Source: Apophysomyces variabilis (taxonomy: Eukaryota; Mucoromycota; Mucoromycetes; Mucorales; Mucoraceae). From it: a DNA stretch of 64,000 nucleotides. Position numbers and translations under genes: made by a program. Location of the stretch: the NCBI GenBank assembly GCA_002749535.1, contig MZZL01000106.1:94303-158302 (forward strand), written 5' to 3'. The first letter of the stretch is position 1. The number at the start of each line of letters is the position of its first letter. This document shows positions 53,485 to 64,000 of the stretch, one piece after another. The notes under the pieces are model-generated. The model had not been told where the DNA came from, did no database searches, and saw nothing but the letters and a program-made list of their open reading frames with translations.

Positions 53485-55032
53485 TTAAGTAAGATTAAGC
53501 AGACGTTGCGTTAGACTGCAACTTAACCGCTTCTTTCTCGTGTAATCGACTGATAAACAAATTGAAGCCCGCTCAAGGTTGGTTTCTTCGTTGATAAGAT
53601 ATTGGAATATTTGTCTGAGGGTAGCGACAAGCGGCTTTTTACTTTGAACGACACGGTAGAGGTTGCGGTGAAAGACTTCAACACCGTTAGTAGCTTTTGT
53701 CTCTGTGTTTGCAAATCTGTATGGAGTACACCTTGCGACTTAAAAATCATTCCGGCTATCTCTGGCCGTAATCACCAGTCTATCCATTTTTTCGCATTGG
53801 GAAAATTGGCGCTGAGGTCAGTTACTGCACTATCAAACGTGTTTCCGCCGCTTGTGGTGTACATGATACTTGTAAGCTCTCGAAACATGTCTTCTTTATC
53901 TTGATGCACTACTCCTTTGTTCGTTAAAAGGCGTTGAACGGATTGCTGGTAATGATAGTAGCATCCTTTAATATATTTTTCTCCGTCGTCCTTTCCTGTG
54001 AACTTTTTATAGGCATTTAGGAATCCATTTCCTTGGGCCTGGAAGAAGTCTACGACAAGCCCAATCCAATCGCTGTCCTGATTGAACTTTTCGAATTGCG
54101 TGCTATATGCTTTGAAGAGGGCCAGAAAATAAGCTGTGTAATGCTCAGAGGTTAATCCACCAAGAACAGCTTGGAAAGCAATGGAATATCTGTCCAGCTC
54201 AGCAACGTATATATTTGTCGTACACAGATAATATTATTTCTCGAAACAATCATAGGTGACGTCCGTAAGCATAGGGTTCTTAAAATCCACGTACTGAGAA
54301 ATTGTTGGAGAATAAAATGGAATGCAAAATGTACGAGGGTGGATACTCATGTCTTCACATAAATACCCAGGGTAGTCGCTTTCTAGCTAGGCAAATTCCT
54401 GAAATACCCCTTCTGAGTTCTGGTTCTTCTTTGCCATTAAGCCATGCTTTCCCGGAATGCTACGGCGGTAATGTTGCACTCGGCCAAGATGTTGCAAATG
54501 GGTGCTGATTTCTCGTACAGGTTTGTTGGCTCCGGGACGAGCAGTGCTTGTCCCAACCATCAGCCCAAGTACAGTTTCTGTTGGATATGACAGCACTAGT
54601 GCTTCCAACTGTTTGTATTCTTTACGTGAAAGATGCTTTTCCTCGTACTTTTGTGGGTATTCGATTCTTTACGATGCATAATACAGTAGTAGCCTTCATA
54701 AACATAGACTATTCGCACAGTGCACTTTATATGAAATAGAGCGGTCTTGCCACTGCATGCATCCCTCATCAATCTGTTTCTCGATCTTTCTCGTATCAGA
54801 TCGGGGTCTAATGTTTATGCCCTTCTGATTCATGGCACATAGGGTGTTATTACATACAAGGGCCCCGAAGCATTTTTTTGTAAATACGTCTTCCAGTATC
54901 TGTCCCTTTGCTGGCATACTTCTCCAGCTGCCACCCAATGTCCATGTTGTATAAGATGGCTCCATCACCTCCAACAGCTACTCACCACTTCTCAGATTTG
55001 TTACCATCAATCCCAATGGGGGAAGTCGTCAT
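53485..55032 (-). pseudogene. Degenerate MULE-like transposase with Zn-binding N-terminal module
   Basis: Reading the minus strand, a Cys/His-rich module (KKCFGALVCNNTLC, then CMQW and VHC near 54900-54720) resembles the GCM/FLYWCH-type zinc modules of MULE proteins. It is followed by VLGLMVGTSTARP and VQHYRRS (54600-54450), NPMLTDVTYDCFEK, and a long helical core (SEHYTAYFLALFKAYS...VVDFFQAQGNGF...GCYYHYQQSVQRLL, 54180-53900). A TNGVEVFHRNLY motif lies near 53670, with the E-x-x-H of MULE cores. Interruptions are visible: a TAG after the 54390 block, TAA after FEK near 54190, TGA at about 53785, and a frame change near 53690. The copy is therefore dead. No terminal inverted repeats were identified. 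Confidence 0.6.
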
Positions 55033-58000
55033 TTTCAGGAACATTAGCTTGATAATTCGTGGGTGTTTCGAGAAGAGAGGTAAGTGGCGGTTTTTCTCAA
55101 CAAGCTATCAAACCTACGTTAGAGCGGAGCGTAAACCAAAGTACACCTTTTATCTGCTACCTGTGATGAATCGAGTCTTCCGGATCCGCTTCACATATGG
55201 CCTGTCAGTGTTTTCTATCACAAATTCTTCATTCTGTTCGCAAAAGCTTTTTAGGCAGGGTTCTGCTTCTTCCGACACGAAGTACGCTTGAAAAACTTGA
55301 TAGCATACAATATATTACTAAACCTTCTTTATCAATGCTTTATTACGACCAAAACTACTATAGATACCTTCTATAAAGCGCGGATCAAGATGGTTTGACA
55401 TCGTAAGTAAGTGAACGATTTGTGGCAAAGCTGGGATTAGGGGTCTATATTGACATTGTGTGTAACACAAGCTGCTCGATTATTTGCCTCACGATTGCAT
55501 GTGATTCATACACTTGTGTCCGATTGCGTGTCATAAAGTGAGTGAATCGCGATATATTTTACGAAATTCAGTAAAGTTGTGTGTTCTCCGTTTGCTGTTG
55601 TAACTCGAGTAGTAATATAATCGCTCTTTTCAGGGAACCATTTGCAAGTCTCAGCTGACTGCTATTCATTCCTATTCAATTAATCTCAAATTCGGTAAAC
55701 TGCTCATTAATGCAAAAGAGCTCCATAAAAATTATCTTTGCAGGAAGGCGTAAATGCAGCCTTAGAAATAGCCAGTATCTCGTGTCGAGGATGCTTTAAC
55801 CTTAATTATAAAGGAAAAGTAACGGTGTGGGCACACGAATTTTCTGAATAATTGCACAGAGATCACTGTATTTCTACCCGTTGAAATCTATTAATATCTA
55901 AGAACAATAGCACATCGCTTCGATAGTTGTGCTTTTGGGCTGCAGTTAAGCTATATGCTTTGGACGGCATTTCATTGGTGTAGCCTGGTCTGACCGCAAA
56001 ATCTTTGATTGCTAATTGGACAAAGCTTTGTGGTATCAGACTAAAATACGCAGTATCAACAATAGATGATCCTCACCTTTCTTTCTTCGGGTTATGATCT
56101 CTCGTCTTCCGTTTTACCTTGTTTCTGTTTTTCTCTGCCTTCCCCGGAGATCAGCACTCGGAAAGTGATATGGTTGCAGTGCTAATGGATCCTTCAACGT
56201 GCATTGTATGCTCATTTTATCATTGCTCTTCTTCAGAGATGTGGGCGTGGAATATCCTGCCACGTGCTGCATCTGGTGGCTCGTGTGTTAAACGCTCTAT
56301 GATGACTGTGGTAGAATGGCTACCCATTATATCATATATCCAGACGGCAATTTCTGATGAAGCTAACCTCTCTTGAATTGATACGAGCTGTTTATGTAGG
56401 CGTGCATCGAATTGCTGCCAAGATGTACCTCGTTTCATAGAAAGGTCACCATTGTCTCTCCCAGAACAGGTCCATTTATGATCTTGAATTTGGCCGTGTT
56501 TCTCATTTCCGAACAGGTACTGAAAACGTTTGGCCCTTTTACTGAAACTGGCCATGTACGCGTGAAACCAGCGTGTAATATCGTTATTCTATCGTTCTGT
56601 AGAGGAGGATTTGCAGACGACTTGCTTCATGCAATTGCATTCAACGCAAACATCTCTTGTAAGCTATGTACTTACAAAAGGAAATAGCATACGCTCAAGA
56701 TGAAAATGTCATATTTATATCCTAATTTGGGACGTTTGTTGGATAAAATTGGTCATTAGTTAGTTATACATTTGCAAGTTTTGTAAGCAAGCACAATAAA
56801 TGTTATGCATGAATGAGAAATCAGTAGTGAGTGCTTAACAAAAGTAACAGCGAGCTTGGAAAATAAAGCAGCTGTTATAAGCCCATTGTAAGAAGTCTAC
56901 TTCCCTCATTAAAACTAGCATTCACTTGTGAAGTGAAAATCAAATTGCGTTTTTTGGAATTGCTTAAACTATTATATATACATCAATGAATATTTTATCA
57001 GCATCGTTAGAATGACAGAATTCTGTTGATCAAAGAATTGATCTAAACCTTTCCAGTAGTTTTTTTTTGGAATGGTTTGTTGTCAAACGACTCAAATCAT
57101 TTTTACAATCTGACAGTTAGCTAATGCTGAGATGCATTCCGTGAGGTTGTACGATTTTCGAGTAGTTCAACAAAATTAAGTAAACAGAAGTAGCCAGGTG
57201 TGCTATATTGAGTTAGATCGGATTGATCGGAGCGCATGTAAATGGATCTCATTCGCGGTTTCAATAAGCTTCACAGTGAATAGTGACAACTGCAATGCAA
57301 ATTAAACGTATGGTTACTACGTGCTGCTTAATTCTAGCACTCGGAATTATCCAACTTCGCGACATGCACCCTTTGTCCCACTACCACATTTCTTATTTTC
57401 CACAGCTGTGACCCTGTAATACAATGTAATATCTGCAATAATGCAGCCATCAGTAGGCTCCAGTATCGCTTCTGCTCTCTTTGCCAGGGCCAAGTTTCAG
57501 TATTTTGATTGGTAATGATGCTATAATATTTCCCACAAGGGCTATTATTGGTTAAGTTTTCATCTACGACATGTTGGCTGTACGTTTGGAGCGGTGATCA
57601 CAAGGGAAAACAAATATGCGTTGTGCCCAACAATCCTCATCACTCTCCGTATCTATTAATCTACTTGTAGTTGCTTACCGCCGTACAATTCTTCTGAAAC
57701 ATAGGCTAATGTTACACCCAGATTCAGAACGCATTGTTTGCCTTTAGCAGGCTTGAAACTTTCAACGCCGTCAGACAAGCTTAACAACCTTTGATGGCCG
57801 GAATGTGCCGCATCAAATTCTAAGCAAAACTTCCGTGCAGACGTCAAAATCCGCATAGTAAAGAACAGTATATCTTTATATTGAGCATGGCCTGCTGCAT
57901 ATGGCTTTTGACATGAATCAATCATGATGCGCGGGTATCACGGTTTGCTGACGTTCCGTATCTGTAAATAAAACCTTCTTTTTAAGTTTCTAGCCTTTAC

Positions 58001-58258
58001 ATTGCATATTCTTAGAAGGACGAGTCATGGCCTTAAATCTGAAATTCGACATCAGATATCCCACGTCCGGTATATCTTGACACTGTTCATTGTTTCTTTC
58101 ACTCTTTACTCAATTACCTGGTTACGTAAGTATTATTTGATTAATTTTCAGCCTCTATCCAAGTTTTGTGAGCAGCATTAAGGATACGACAAGTGAATTT
58201 TGACATACTAGTACGACACCTATCACTTAACATAGGTTCTTTGACGTAGCGAAAAAAA
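55033..58258. other. Relic-rich intergenic region upstream of SEY1-like gene
   Basis: About 3.2 kb with no intact gene. Minus-strand frames at 56220-56555 (111 codons, containing a WTCSG/WQQFDARLHKQ stretch) and 57656-57925 (a helical patch ending in a possible splice donor at LYGG) have protein-like composition but no neighbours in phase. They may be fragments of decayed lineage-specific genes. The last few hundred bases should hold the promoter of the GTPase gene. Confidence 0.35.
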
Positions 58259-60464
58259 ATGGTGAAGGTTGAAAACCAATACACTACTGCAAATGGTAAT
58301 AGTCTTTACGATATCAAGAAAGATAACGAATAGCCCAACAGCAAAACGCGGAAACAAAGAGGACACTGTTATTCGTCATCTACAGCTTGTGGATGAGGAT
58401 GGAAACTTTACGTAGGTTTACGCTGCTTCAAAGCAAAAGCTTCCCTAATGATAAATTTGCTTATTCTATCTCATAGAAACGCGCTGCCTAAGCACATGCG
58501 TCAATGGGGCTTAGATAATGCTGGGCGTGGACACCATGTCGTTTCAATTATTGGTTCTCAAAGCACTGGCAAAAGTAAGTCCAGGATACTTCTTAAGCGA
58601 TAAAATCCATATGTTTGATGAACCATGTTTAAGGTACTCTTTTGAACGAGCTTTTTGGCACGTGTTTCGACGTGATGGATCTAAAAAAACGCGGTCGGAC
58701 GACGAAGGGAATCTGGATGTCCCGTGCTAAAGGAATGTCTTCACTCGCCCTTGACCTTGAAGGTGCAGATAGCTTTGACCGTGACGAAGACACAGATTTT
58801 GAAAGCAAATCTACGCTATTTGCCTTGGCGATAAGTGATGTCATGATTCTCAATCTTCGGGAAAATCAAATTGGGCTACGAGCAGGAGCCGACTTCGAAT
58901 TGCTTAAAACGGTCTTTGAAGTCAATCTTCAACTATTCCAAGGTTCTCTAGCGTAAGTGTATATTTTAAAATAATACGGCAGAGAAATAGATAGACAGGA
59001 ACAGAGTGAATAATATGGTTTGTTTATTCCCCATAGCAAACACAAAACACTGTTAATGATCATTATTCGTGATTATGGAAATGAAACTCCTTTAGAGGAC
59101 TTGAAGAAAATTCTCGACAAAACGTTTGAGCGGATCTGGTCTAAACTTCCTAAGGTATGCTTTACCAAGGTTGCTTGTTTGCATATCTCTAACTGATTGC
59201 TCTAGCCAAGAGATCTTAAGAACTGCAAGATATATGACTATTTTGATGCTGAGTATATCGCTTTACCCGACAGAAAAAATGCTTTATCAGAATTTAAAAC
59301 GGAAGTTGCGCGACTCCGTCATAGGTACGCCTGAAGATTTACAAAAGGACGATCCTAATATGTGCGTTAAAGGTTCAAAGATCCTAATGATGAAAACTAC
59401 ATATTCCGGCCTTGTTATTTCAAGTGTAGTACTGCCGATACATATGATACGAATCTCTCTAATATTTGGGAGCTGATTTGGACAAACAAAGATCTTGATT
59501 TGGCAACCAAACGGGTATCCATATCTGAAAGTAGATGTGAAGAAATATTGGAAGTAAGCTGTCCCTGATACGAATTAGATAGCGTTATACCTACTTCACC
59601 TATAGAATACTTTGGCAGACTTTAAGCAGAAAATTCAAGGTGTGAAACACTCGCTACAAAACGACGAAATCATCCAGGATCAAGGCGAACAACTTAAGAG
59701 TTATTCGAACGATGCAATGGGAACATACGATCACATCGCGTCGTATTATGATCAAAGAGTGTATCAAGAAAAACGAGAGGCACTCCTCGAAAAAATTAAC
59801 AGTGAACGACAAACGTGCTTTGGCTTACACCTGAAGAATTTGCGCAGAAAAGCGATCAATAAATTCAAAGACGAAATGAGGGTATTAACTAATGAATTTC
59901 AGTGATGCTATTCTAAAACTGCGTTTAGGCTGTACTATCTCAAGATTCATACGATTTCAATAGAGCTCTAACAACTTGTTTCGATGACTGCAATCATTAC
60001 TTTAATACTTATTCCAAAGGTACACTATAAATTATGTAACAACGAATTAACGTTTACATTTAGTCAACGGCATGCAGGATAGCAATCAATACGAGCTTTT
60101 CATCAATGAGCTGAATACGGAAAGAAGGGCATATGAACAAGAAGAAAAAAGGCGTCAGGAACGCGAACAAGAAGAAAAAAGACGTCAGCAACGCGAACAA
60201 GAGGAAAAAAGACGTCAGCAACGCGAACAAGAAGAAAAAAGACGTCAAGAACGCGAACAAGAAGAAAAAAGACGTCAGCAACGCGAACAGGAACACATAG
60301 AGCAGAAAAGTACTGCAGTTAGAAATGCAGCTGTAGGAGGTGCGATCGCAGGTGCCACAAGTGTTGTCTTGGTTGTAGGAGGTATTGCAGCAGTTGTCGT
60401 TGCAAAGAACCCTGCTCCAATTGTACGAATAGCTAAGGAAATAGTAGAAAAGGCTGTACTCTAA
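58259..60464 (+). CDS. Short SEY1/RHD3-type dynamin-like ER-fusion GTPase
   Basis: SEY1/RHD3/atlastin GTPases fuse ER tubules. Ten exons join in frame: 58259-58295, 58342-58411, 58477-58574, 58634-58952, 59037-59154, 59206-59324, 59373-59553, 59606-59881, 59929-60019 and 60064-60464, giving 569 aa. GTPase motifs are P-loop [12 protein letters not shown] (split by an intron), TTKGIW, DLEGADS (SEY1 normally DVEGTD) and RDYG (normally RDH). [11 protein letters not shown] and [12 protein letters not shown] are SEY1 hallmarks. SEY1 is usually 750-900 aa; here most of the long helical bundle is missing. It is replaced by five [10 protein letters not shown] repeats (residues about 459-508), then two hydrophobic stretches forming a membrane hairpin ([18 protein letters not shown]..) and a short amphipathic tail. 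It may be a divergent paralogue. Confidence 0.82.
60135..60284 (+). repeat. 30-bp coding minisatellite, five copies
   Basis: Five head-to-tail 30-bp units (starting 60135, 60165, 60195, 60225 and 60255) encode [10 protein letters not shown] or [10 protein letters not shown] within the last exon of the SEY1-like gene. Units differ by only a few bases, so copy number is likely to vary. The opposite-strand frame (FFLFALLTS repeats) is a shadow. Confidence 0.92.
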
Positions 60465-60574
60465 GTCAAACTGAGTGCTCCAGCCTTTGAGAGCTAATAA
60501 GACAACCAAAGTAAAACTTCAGACAAAATTTCCTAAATTCTATTACCGTAACCGTGTTGGATAGCCTATATAAA

Positions 60575-60745
60575 ATGACTACAAATAAAACCCTGCTGAA
60601 AAATAAGAAAATAAGGCTGAAGCAACAGCTTGCACAAACATTAGGTTATGCACTGAATGTATCATGCAAAGAGAGTTGTTACTTTGAGTGTGAAGAATCC
60701 AACCAACTTTTGCTGTGTGTCTGCCCAAATGGCTGTGCCCCTTAA
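60575..60745 (+). CDS. Possible small Cys-rich protein (uncertain)
   Basis: A short open frame of about 56 codons starts at an ATG after the SEY1-like stop and ends with a Cys-rich tail (SCKESCYFECEE...CVCPNGC, seven Cys). It has no signal peptide, no known family and no splice support. It may be part of the 3' UTR. Confidence 0.2.
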   Translation: MTTNKTLLKNKKIRLKQQLAQTLGYALNVSCKESCYFECEESNQLLLCVCPNGCAP

Positions 60746-60815
60746 AAAGAATAGTCCTTCCTCATCATGCGTAATAAATCCTTGACACCCTAGTTACTTT
60801 CGTTTTATCAACAAT

Positions 60816-62255
60816 ATGAGCAGCGAATCCACTTCGCAAGTATTCCATCCACAACTTTCCACAGCTACGTTTGCAATGCCGTTTCCCGACATGGATTCGG
60901 ATGATGAAGGAAACGAGCAACAGGAACAAAATGCACCCGTCAGGCCCACCAATGAAGATCCTCCTCATACCGTCAGGGTATCTCGTCCAGTACCCCCCAT
61001 CGACTTTATATTACAACGACCGCTTGCCACCGTCAAAGACCTGCATGACCTTGCTTTCCGGTAAGCTTGGCATATAGCGGGTCAGATCTGTCAAACTGAG
61101 GAATGGGTTTCATTTTCTCCTAGACCAGCAGCCCTGAACACACGCGTGACCTGTCGCATTCATCGCTTCCGCGATGGTCTAGATAAACTGTATCCTCAAT
61201 ACAAGTTATACATAGAAGACCTGATCACAAGAGAGATACATCATGTCATGACCGCTCAGAAAAAGCGTAAAAGCCAGACGAGTTACTATACCATTACCGG
61301 TGTTATCAACGAATCTCCCGAGGGTGATCCCAACTCGGCACAGTCTGTGGTCTTAGGCAAAGTGAGGTAGGATTCGATTTGCCCTTTTTTTGTCATTGTT
61401 ATGGATGTGTGCATTTCTGAGAATGGAATGGTTAAAAAGGTCCAACTTTTTGGGAACAACATTCGTCATCTATTCACATGGGCGCAATCCAATGAAGAAA
61501 GAAGGCCTTACAAACAAAAAGTCAGATTTACCTATCCGTGAAGAGCTTGGGGCGGTCCTTTATGTAAATTCGCTTGCTAAGAGCAGATGACCATTGTAAG
61601 TTGATGGCTAATATATGGGCAATGGATCGTTTAGGACCCGAATGTATTTGGATTCAAGGGGCCCCGTAAGATGACTATATTAATGCATACATTAACTCGA
61701 GATGGCAAACGACCGGAGTTTCGACCAGCCACGGTAAAAGGGAAACTGTTTATGGAAGAACTGAATTGGAGTAAACCTCTTTGGGACTTAGGAGGCTGAG
61801 ACATTGTTAAGTAAATACAAGGATGGAGGTGCACGCGACCTCTTGATTCTGCACAACAAGAGTCCGCAATGGAATGAAGGTAAACAGATGAAGAACAGCC
61901 TAGCGAAGGAGGAATACAAGATCTTTTTAACATCATCTTTTCTGGCCATGCGGCGCCCCCCCTTTTTTTTCTTGATAGAAACCCAGTCCTTTGTGCTTAA
62001 CTTCAATGGACGTGTAACACAGGCATCTGTCAAAAACTTTCAGATTGTCCATGATAATGATTGTGAGTAACAAAGCTATGTATCACAGACAAAGTGAACT
62101 AAATGATTTCAAAATTATTAGTGGACTATATCGTCATGCAGTTTGGCCGTATTGAGCGAGCTGTGTTTACTATGGATTACAAATATCCTATTTGTCTCTT
62201 GCAAGCTTTTGCAATTGCCCTTACCTCATTTGATGCAAAGCTAGCATGCGAATAG
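60816..62255 (+). CDS. Tubby-like (TULP) domain protein
   Basis: Tubby domains are beta-barrels with a central helix that bind phosphoinositides at the plasma membrane. Seven exons join in frame: 60816-61060, 61124-61366, 61440-61563, 61635-61733, 61801-61879, 61979-62062 and 62122-62255, giving 335 aa. The first 75 residues are acidic, Pro/Gln-rich and probably disordered. The tubby domain then spans about 85-335: [90 protein letters not shown], and the C-terminal VMQFGR...[15 protein letters not shown]. The last motif is the classic TULP ending. No F-box is present. The splice after RPAT (61733) was chosen because the frame otherwise stops at 61800. Confidence 0.93.
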
Positions 62256-62523
62256 AAAAATAAAAAGAAAAATAAAAAGCTTTTTTTGTCGATAACATTC
62301 GCGATGTGATGTTTCGTCACTTGCATTTCTTCTTCTGTGGAGTGGTTTGTGTACACAATGATCCCTTTGTTCCATAAAAGGAATTCGCGTTCGCCACTGA
62401 AAAAACGCCCTCGTTTTTTTTGGGCATTTAAAGGTCGGATCCCAGTCCGGGCATTTCGCCTTCTTCCTTTCTTTTTCCAATCGCTATAGTCTCTTTTACA
62501 TAACCTCTGTCTCTTCTTCGACA
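62256..62523. other. Tubby 3' region / promoter of the Lys/Glu-rich orphan
   Basis: A 270-bp spacer between same-strand genes, with T-rich tracts near 62280-62430 and a C/T-rich stretch just before the next ATG. Confidence 0.5.
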
Positions 62524-63572
62524 ATGGCAACCGTAGCTAACGTAAGAAGACCTAATCGGAATGAAAGACGACGTCAAGCCAAAGAAGCCAAGCGGTTTGA
62601 AAAGCGAATGAAGGCTGGAAACCTTGTCATCGTTGATGCACCAATGATGGTCGCCGAAAAATGGGTGGATGCACCATTAGCCGTTTCTAACAAGAACTCT
62701 CAAGGCTTGGAAACCATCGAGATCATTGAGGACAATAAGCTAGCCGATAGATTATCAGTCAAATCGGCCAATCAAGAACAAGATGCACATCCTGCAGTGT
62801 CTGTGCTTTTGCCTACAGAAGCAAATGGCACCTGCCCTGACGACAAGGATGAACAAGAGAAGGGACAAGAACAAGAGCACGTACAGCAAGACAAAGAAAA
62901 GGCACTTTCAACGACAGAGAGCGGGGAGGATTCGGCGACAGTGGCATCGGCAGAAGAGGAGCCTGAAGAACGAGATGAAGCTGATCCGCTGCGGTCCTGT
63001 GGGAAGAACAAGAAACAGGAGCAGGGCCAGATGTCTGAACCCACACCTCCCTCATCCGTCAAGGAGGCCGGGGCCACCGAAGCACTTTGTGTACAAGCAG
63101 CAGCATTTACTGTCACACCATGTACGGAAGGCGTTTCCGATGATGATGACATTGAGGTCATCACTGTAAGAGAACTCCCGATGGTCTATAGCGAGAAAAA
63201 ATCCAAAATGGAATTGCCGAAACGTGGATTTGAACAAACAAAGAAATCCAACATCAAGTTGTTACCGATATTACAAAAAATCACACCCAATAGTAATCCA
63301 AAGTCAGTATCCGACGATGCCAACATGAAGAAGAAGAAGAAAAATAAGACAGGCATCTTCGGTCTTCTGAAGAAAAAGAAAAGCAACAAAAAGGTATAGT
63401 ACACGGACTATTTGTCAGGCACATGAAACCTAAATTAGGCAAATGGCCGCCCTTTTTTTCTTTCTCTTTTCCACAGACCAACAAAGAGACAAACATCAGC
63501 AGTACCCCACTCTCTGCTACTACTGACAAAACAAACAAGCGCAAGTCTTGGCTTATTTGGAAAAATATGTAA
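62524..63572 (+). CDS. Low-complexity Lys/Glu-rich protein of unknown function, 321 aa
   Basis: Two exons, 62524-63393 and 63477-63572, join in phase 0. The N-terminus is strongly basic (RNERRRQAKEAKRFEKRMKAG) and helical. Next comes a hydrophobic patch (NLVIVDAPMMVAEKWVDAPL) that could bind a partner. The centre is a Gln/Glu/Ser-rich disordered region (about residues 80-210), with an acidic DDDDIEVITVREL motif near 215 that looks like a SUMO-interacting motif (hydrophobic core beside acidic residues). The C-terminus has two Lys clusters around GIFGLL, possible nuclear-localisation or membrane-binding signals, and ends RKSWLIWKNM. No known domain was recognised. The short-motif readings are inference. 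Confidence 0.7.
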
Positions 63573-64000
63573 CAGAATAACCGCCTTCTCCTTCTCGCTC
63601 TCCCTCTTTGTTTCATAAGAAAAACACAAAAAATTAGGATGTAGTTCCCCTCCCCAATCCATTTTTCCTTTGTAAATAGTAAAAATTTTTAGTTTTGATC
63701 ATCCCCATATATATACTTTTTTTTTATTGAACCGCTATTGCGTGCTTATTCCGAACAAACTTCTCTGGTCTTTGATCACTCATACAAGGATAGACGTAGT
63801 GAGAAGTACAACTGTGGTACAATCCTTCTCGGCCGCGCTTTATTCGTTGAAAAAATTTAATAAAACTCAAATCGCTAGACCTGATATATCTTCAACGCCG
63901 CGCATGATCAATCAATTCCTTTTCTTGTTATCTTCCGAGGGATAACTAGGGTCGGAACAATCGCAGGATATCATAGTGGGTTTATCGTATGTTTCAAGCA
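63573..64000. other. Right-edge region, no gene seen
   Basis: This 0.43-kb region is the 3' flank of the Lys/Glu-rich orphan. A 72-codon plus-strand frame at 63727-63945 has no motif. The next gene must lie beyond the window. Confidence 0.4.

Noticed and set aside
60060..60509. 149-codon minus-strand frame rich in FFLFALLTS repeats
   Set aside because: It is the antisense of the EQEEKRRQ minisatellite in the SEY1-like gene.
62772..63164. 130-codon minus-strand Ser/Cys-rich frame
   Set aside because: Antisense shadow of the Glu/Gln-rich exon of the plus-strand orphan.

Overview
The window is nuclear DNA of a filamentous fungus, most likely an early-diverging Mucoromycota (Mucorales-like) species. 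Three things point there: many short introns (mostly 45-80 nt, GT-AG, with CTAAT/CTGAC-like branch sites); moderately AT-rich DNA with T-rich and GT/GA simple repeats between genes; and fungal housekeeping proteins (SRO7/tomosyn, plasma-membrane P-type H+-ATPase, SNF1, YTM1, IML2/TTC39) next to a Tubby-like protein and lineage-specific orphans. Exon models were built by hand from splice signals. In the models given exon by exon, every junction keeps the reading frame, so those proteins are fairly secure.

Layout. 1-8 kb, all minus strand: the 5' part of a PTH2 peptidyl-tRNA hydrolase (runs off the left edge), a tomosyn/SRO7 exocytosis regulator with an R-SNARE-like tail, and a P-type H+-ATPase. 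9-17 kb: PP4 catalytic subunit (plus) tail-to-tail with SNF1 kinase (minus), then YTM1 (plus). 18-27 kb: a small secreted Cys-rich protein and a polyol dehydrogenase (minus), a 155-bp tandem repeat, a 582-aa orphan, and a KduD-like short-chain dehydrogenase (plus). 27-39 kb: a small minus-strand protein, an IML2/TTC39 protein and a Dbl-type RhoGEF (minus), and an HSL-type esterase (plus). 39-43 kb is gene-poor. 43-50 kb, all minus: an unusual crotonase-like fusion protein ending in six Cys-Pro repeats, CDP-diacylglycerol synthase, and branched-chain aminotransferase.

50.5-58 kb is a graveyard of minus-strand relics. It holds a MULE-like transposase with a Zn-binding N-terminal module that is followed, almost in frame, by a cysteine-peptidase (USP-like) region, all broken by stops and frameshifts. 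Next to it are fragments of a second lineage-specific family. 58-64 kb returns to intact plus-strand genes: a short SEY1/RHD3-type ER-fusion GTPase with an internal 30-bp minisatellite, a Tubby-domain protein, and a Lys/Glu-rich orphan.

No rRNA, tRNA, CRISPR array or virus-like gene was recognised. The genes are independent eukaryotic units with no operons. The most interesting items are the crotonase/CP-repeat fusion (43240-45638), the composite transposase-peptidase relic (51727-55032), and the shortened SEY1-like GTPase (58259-60464).
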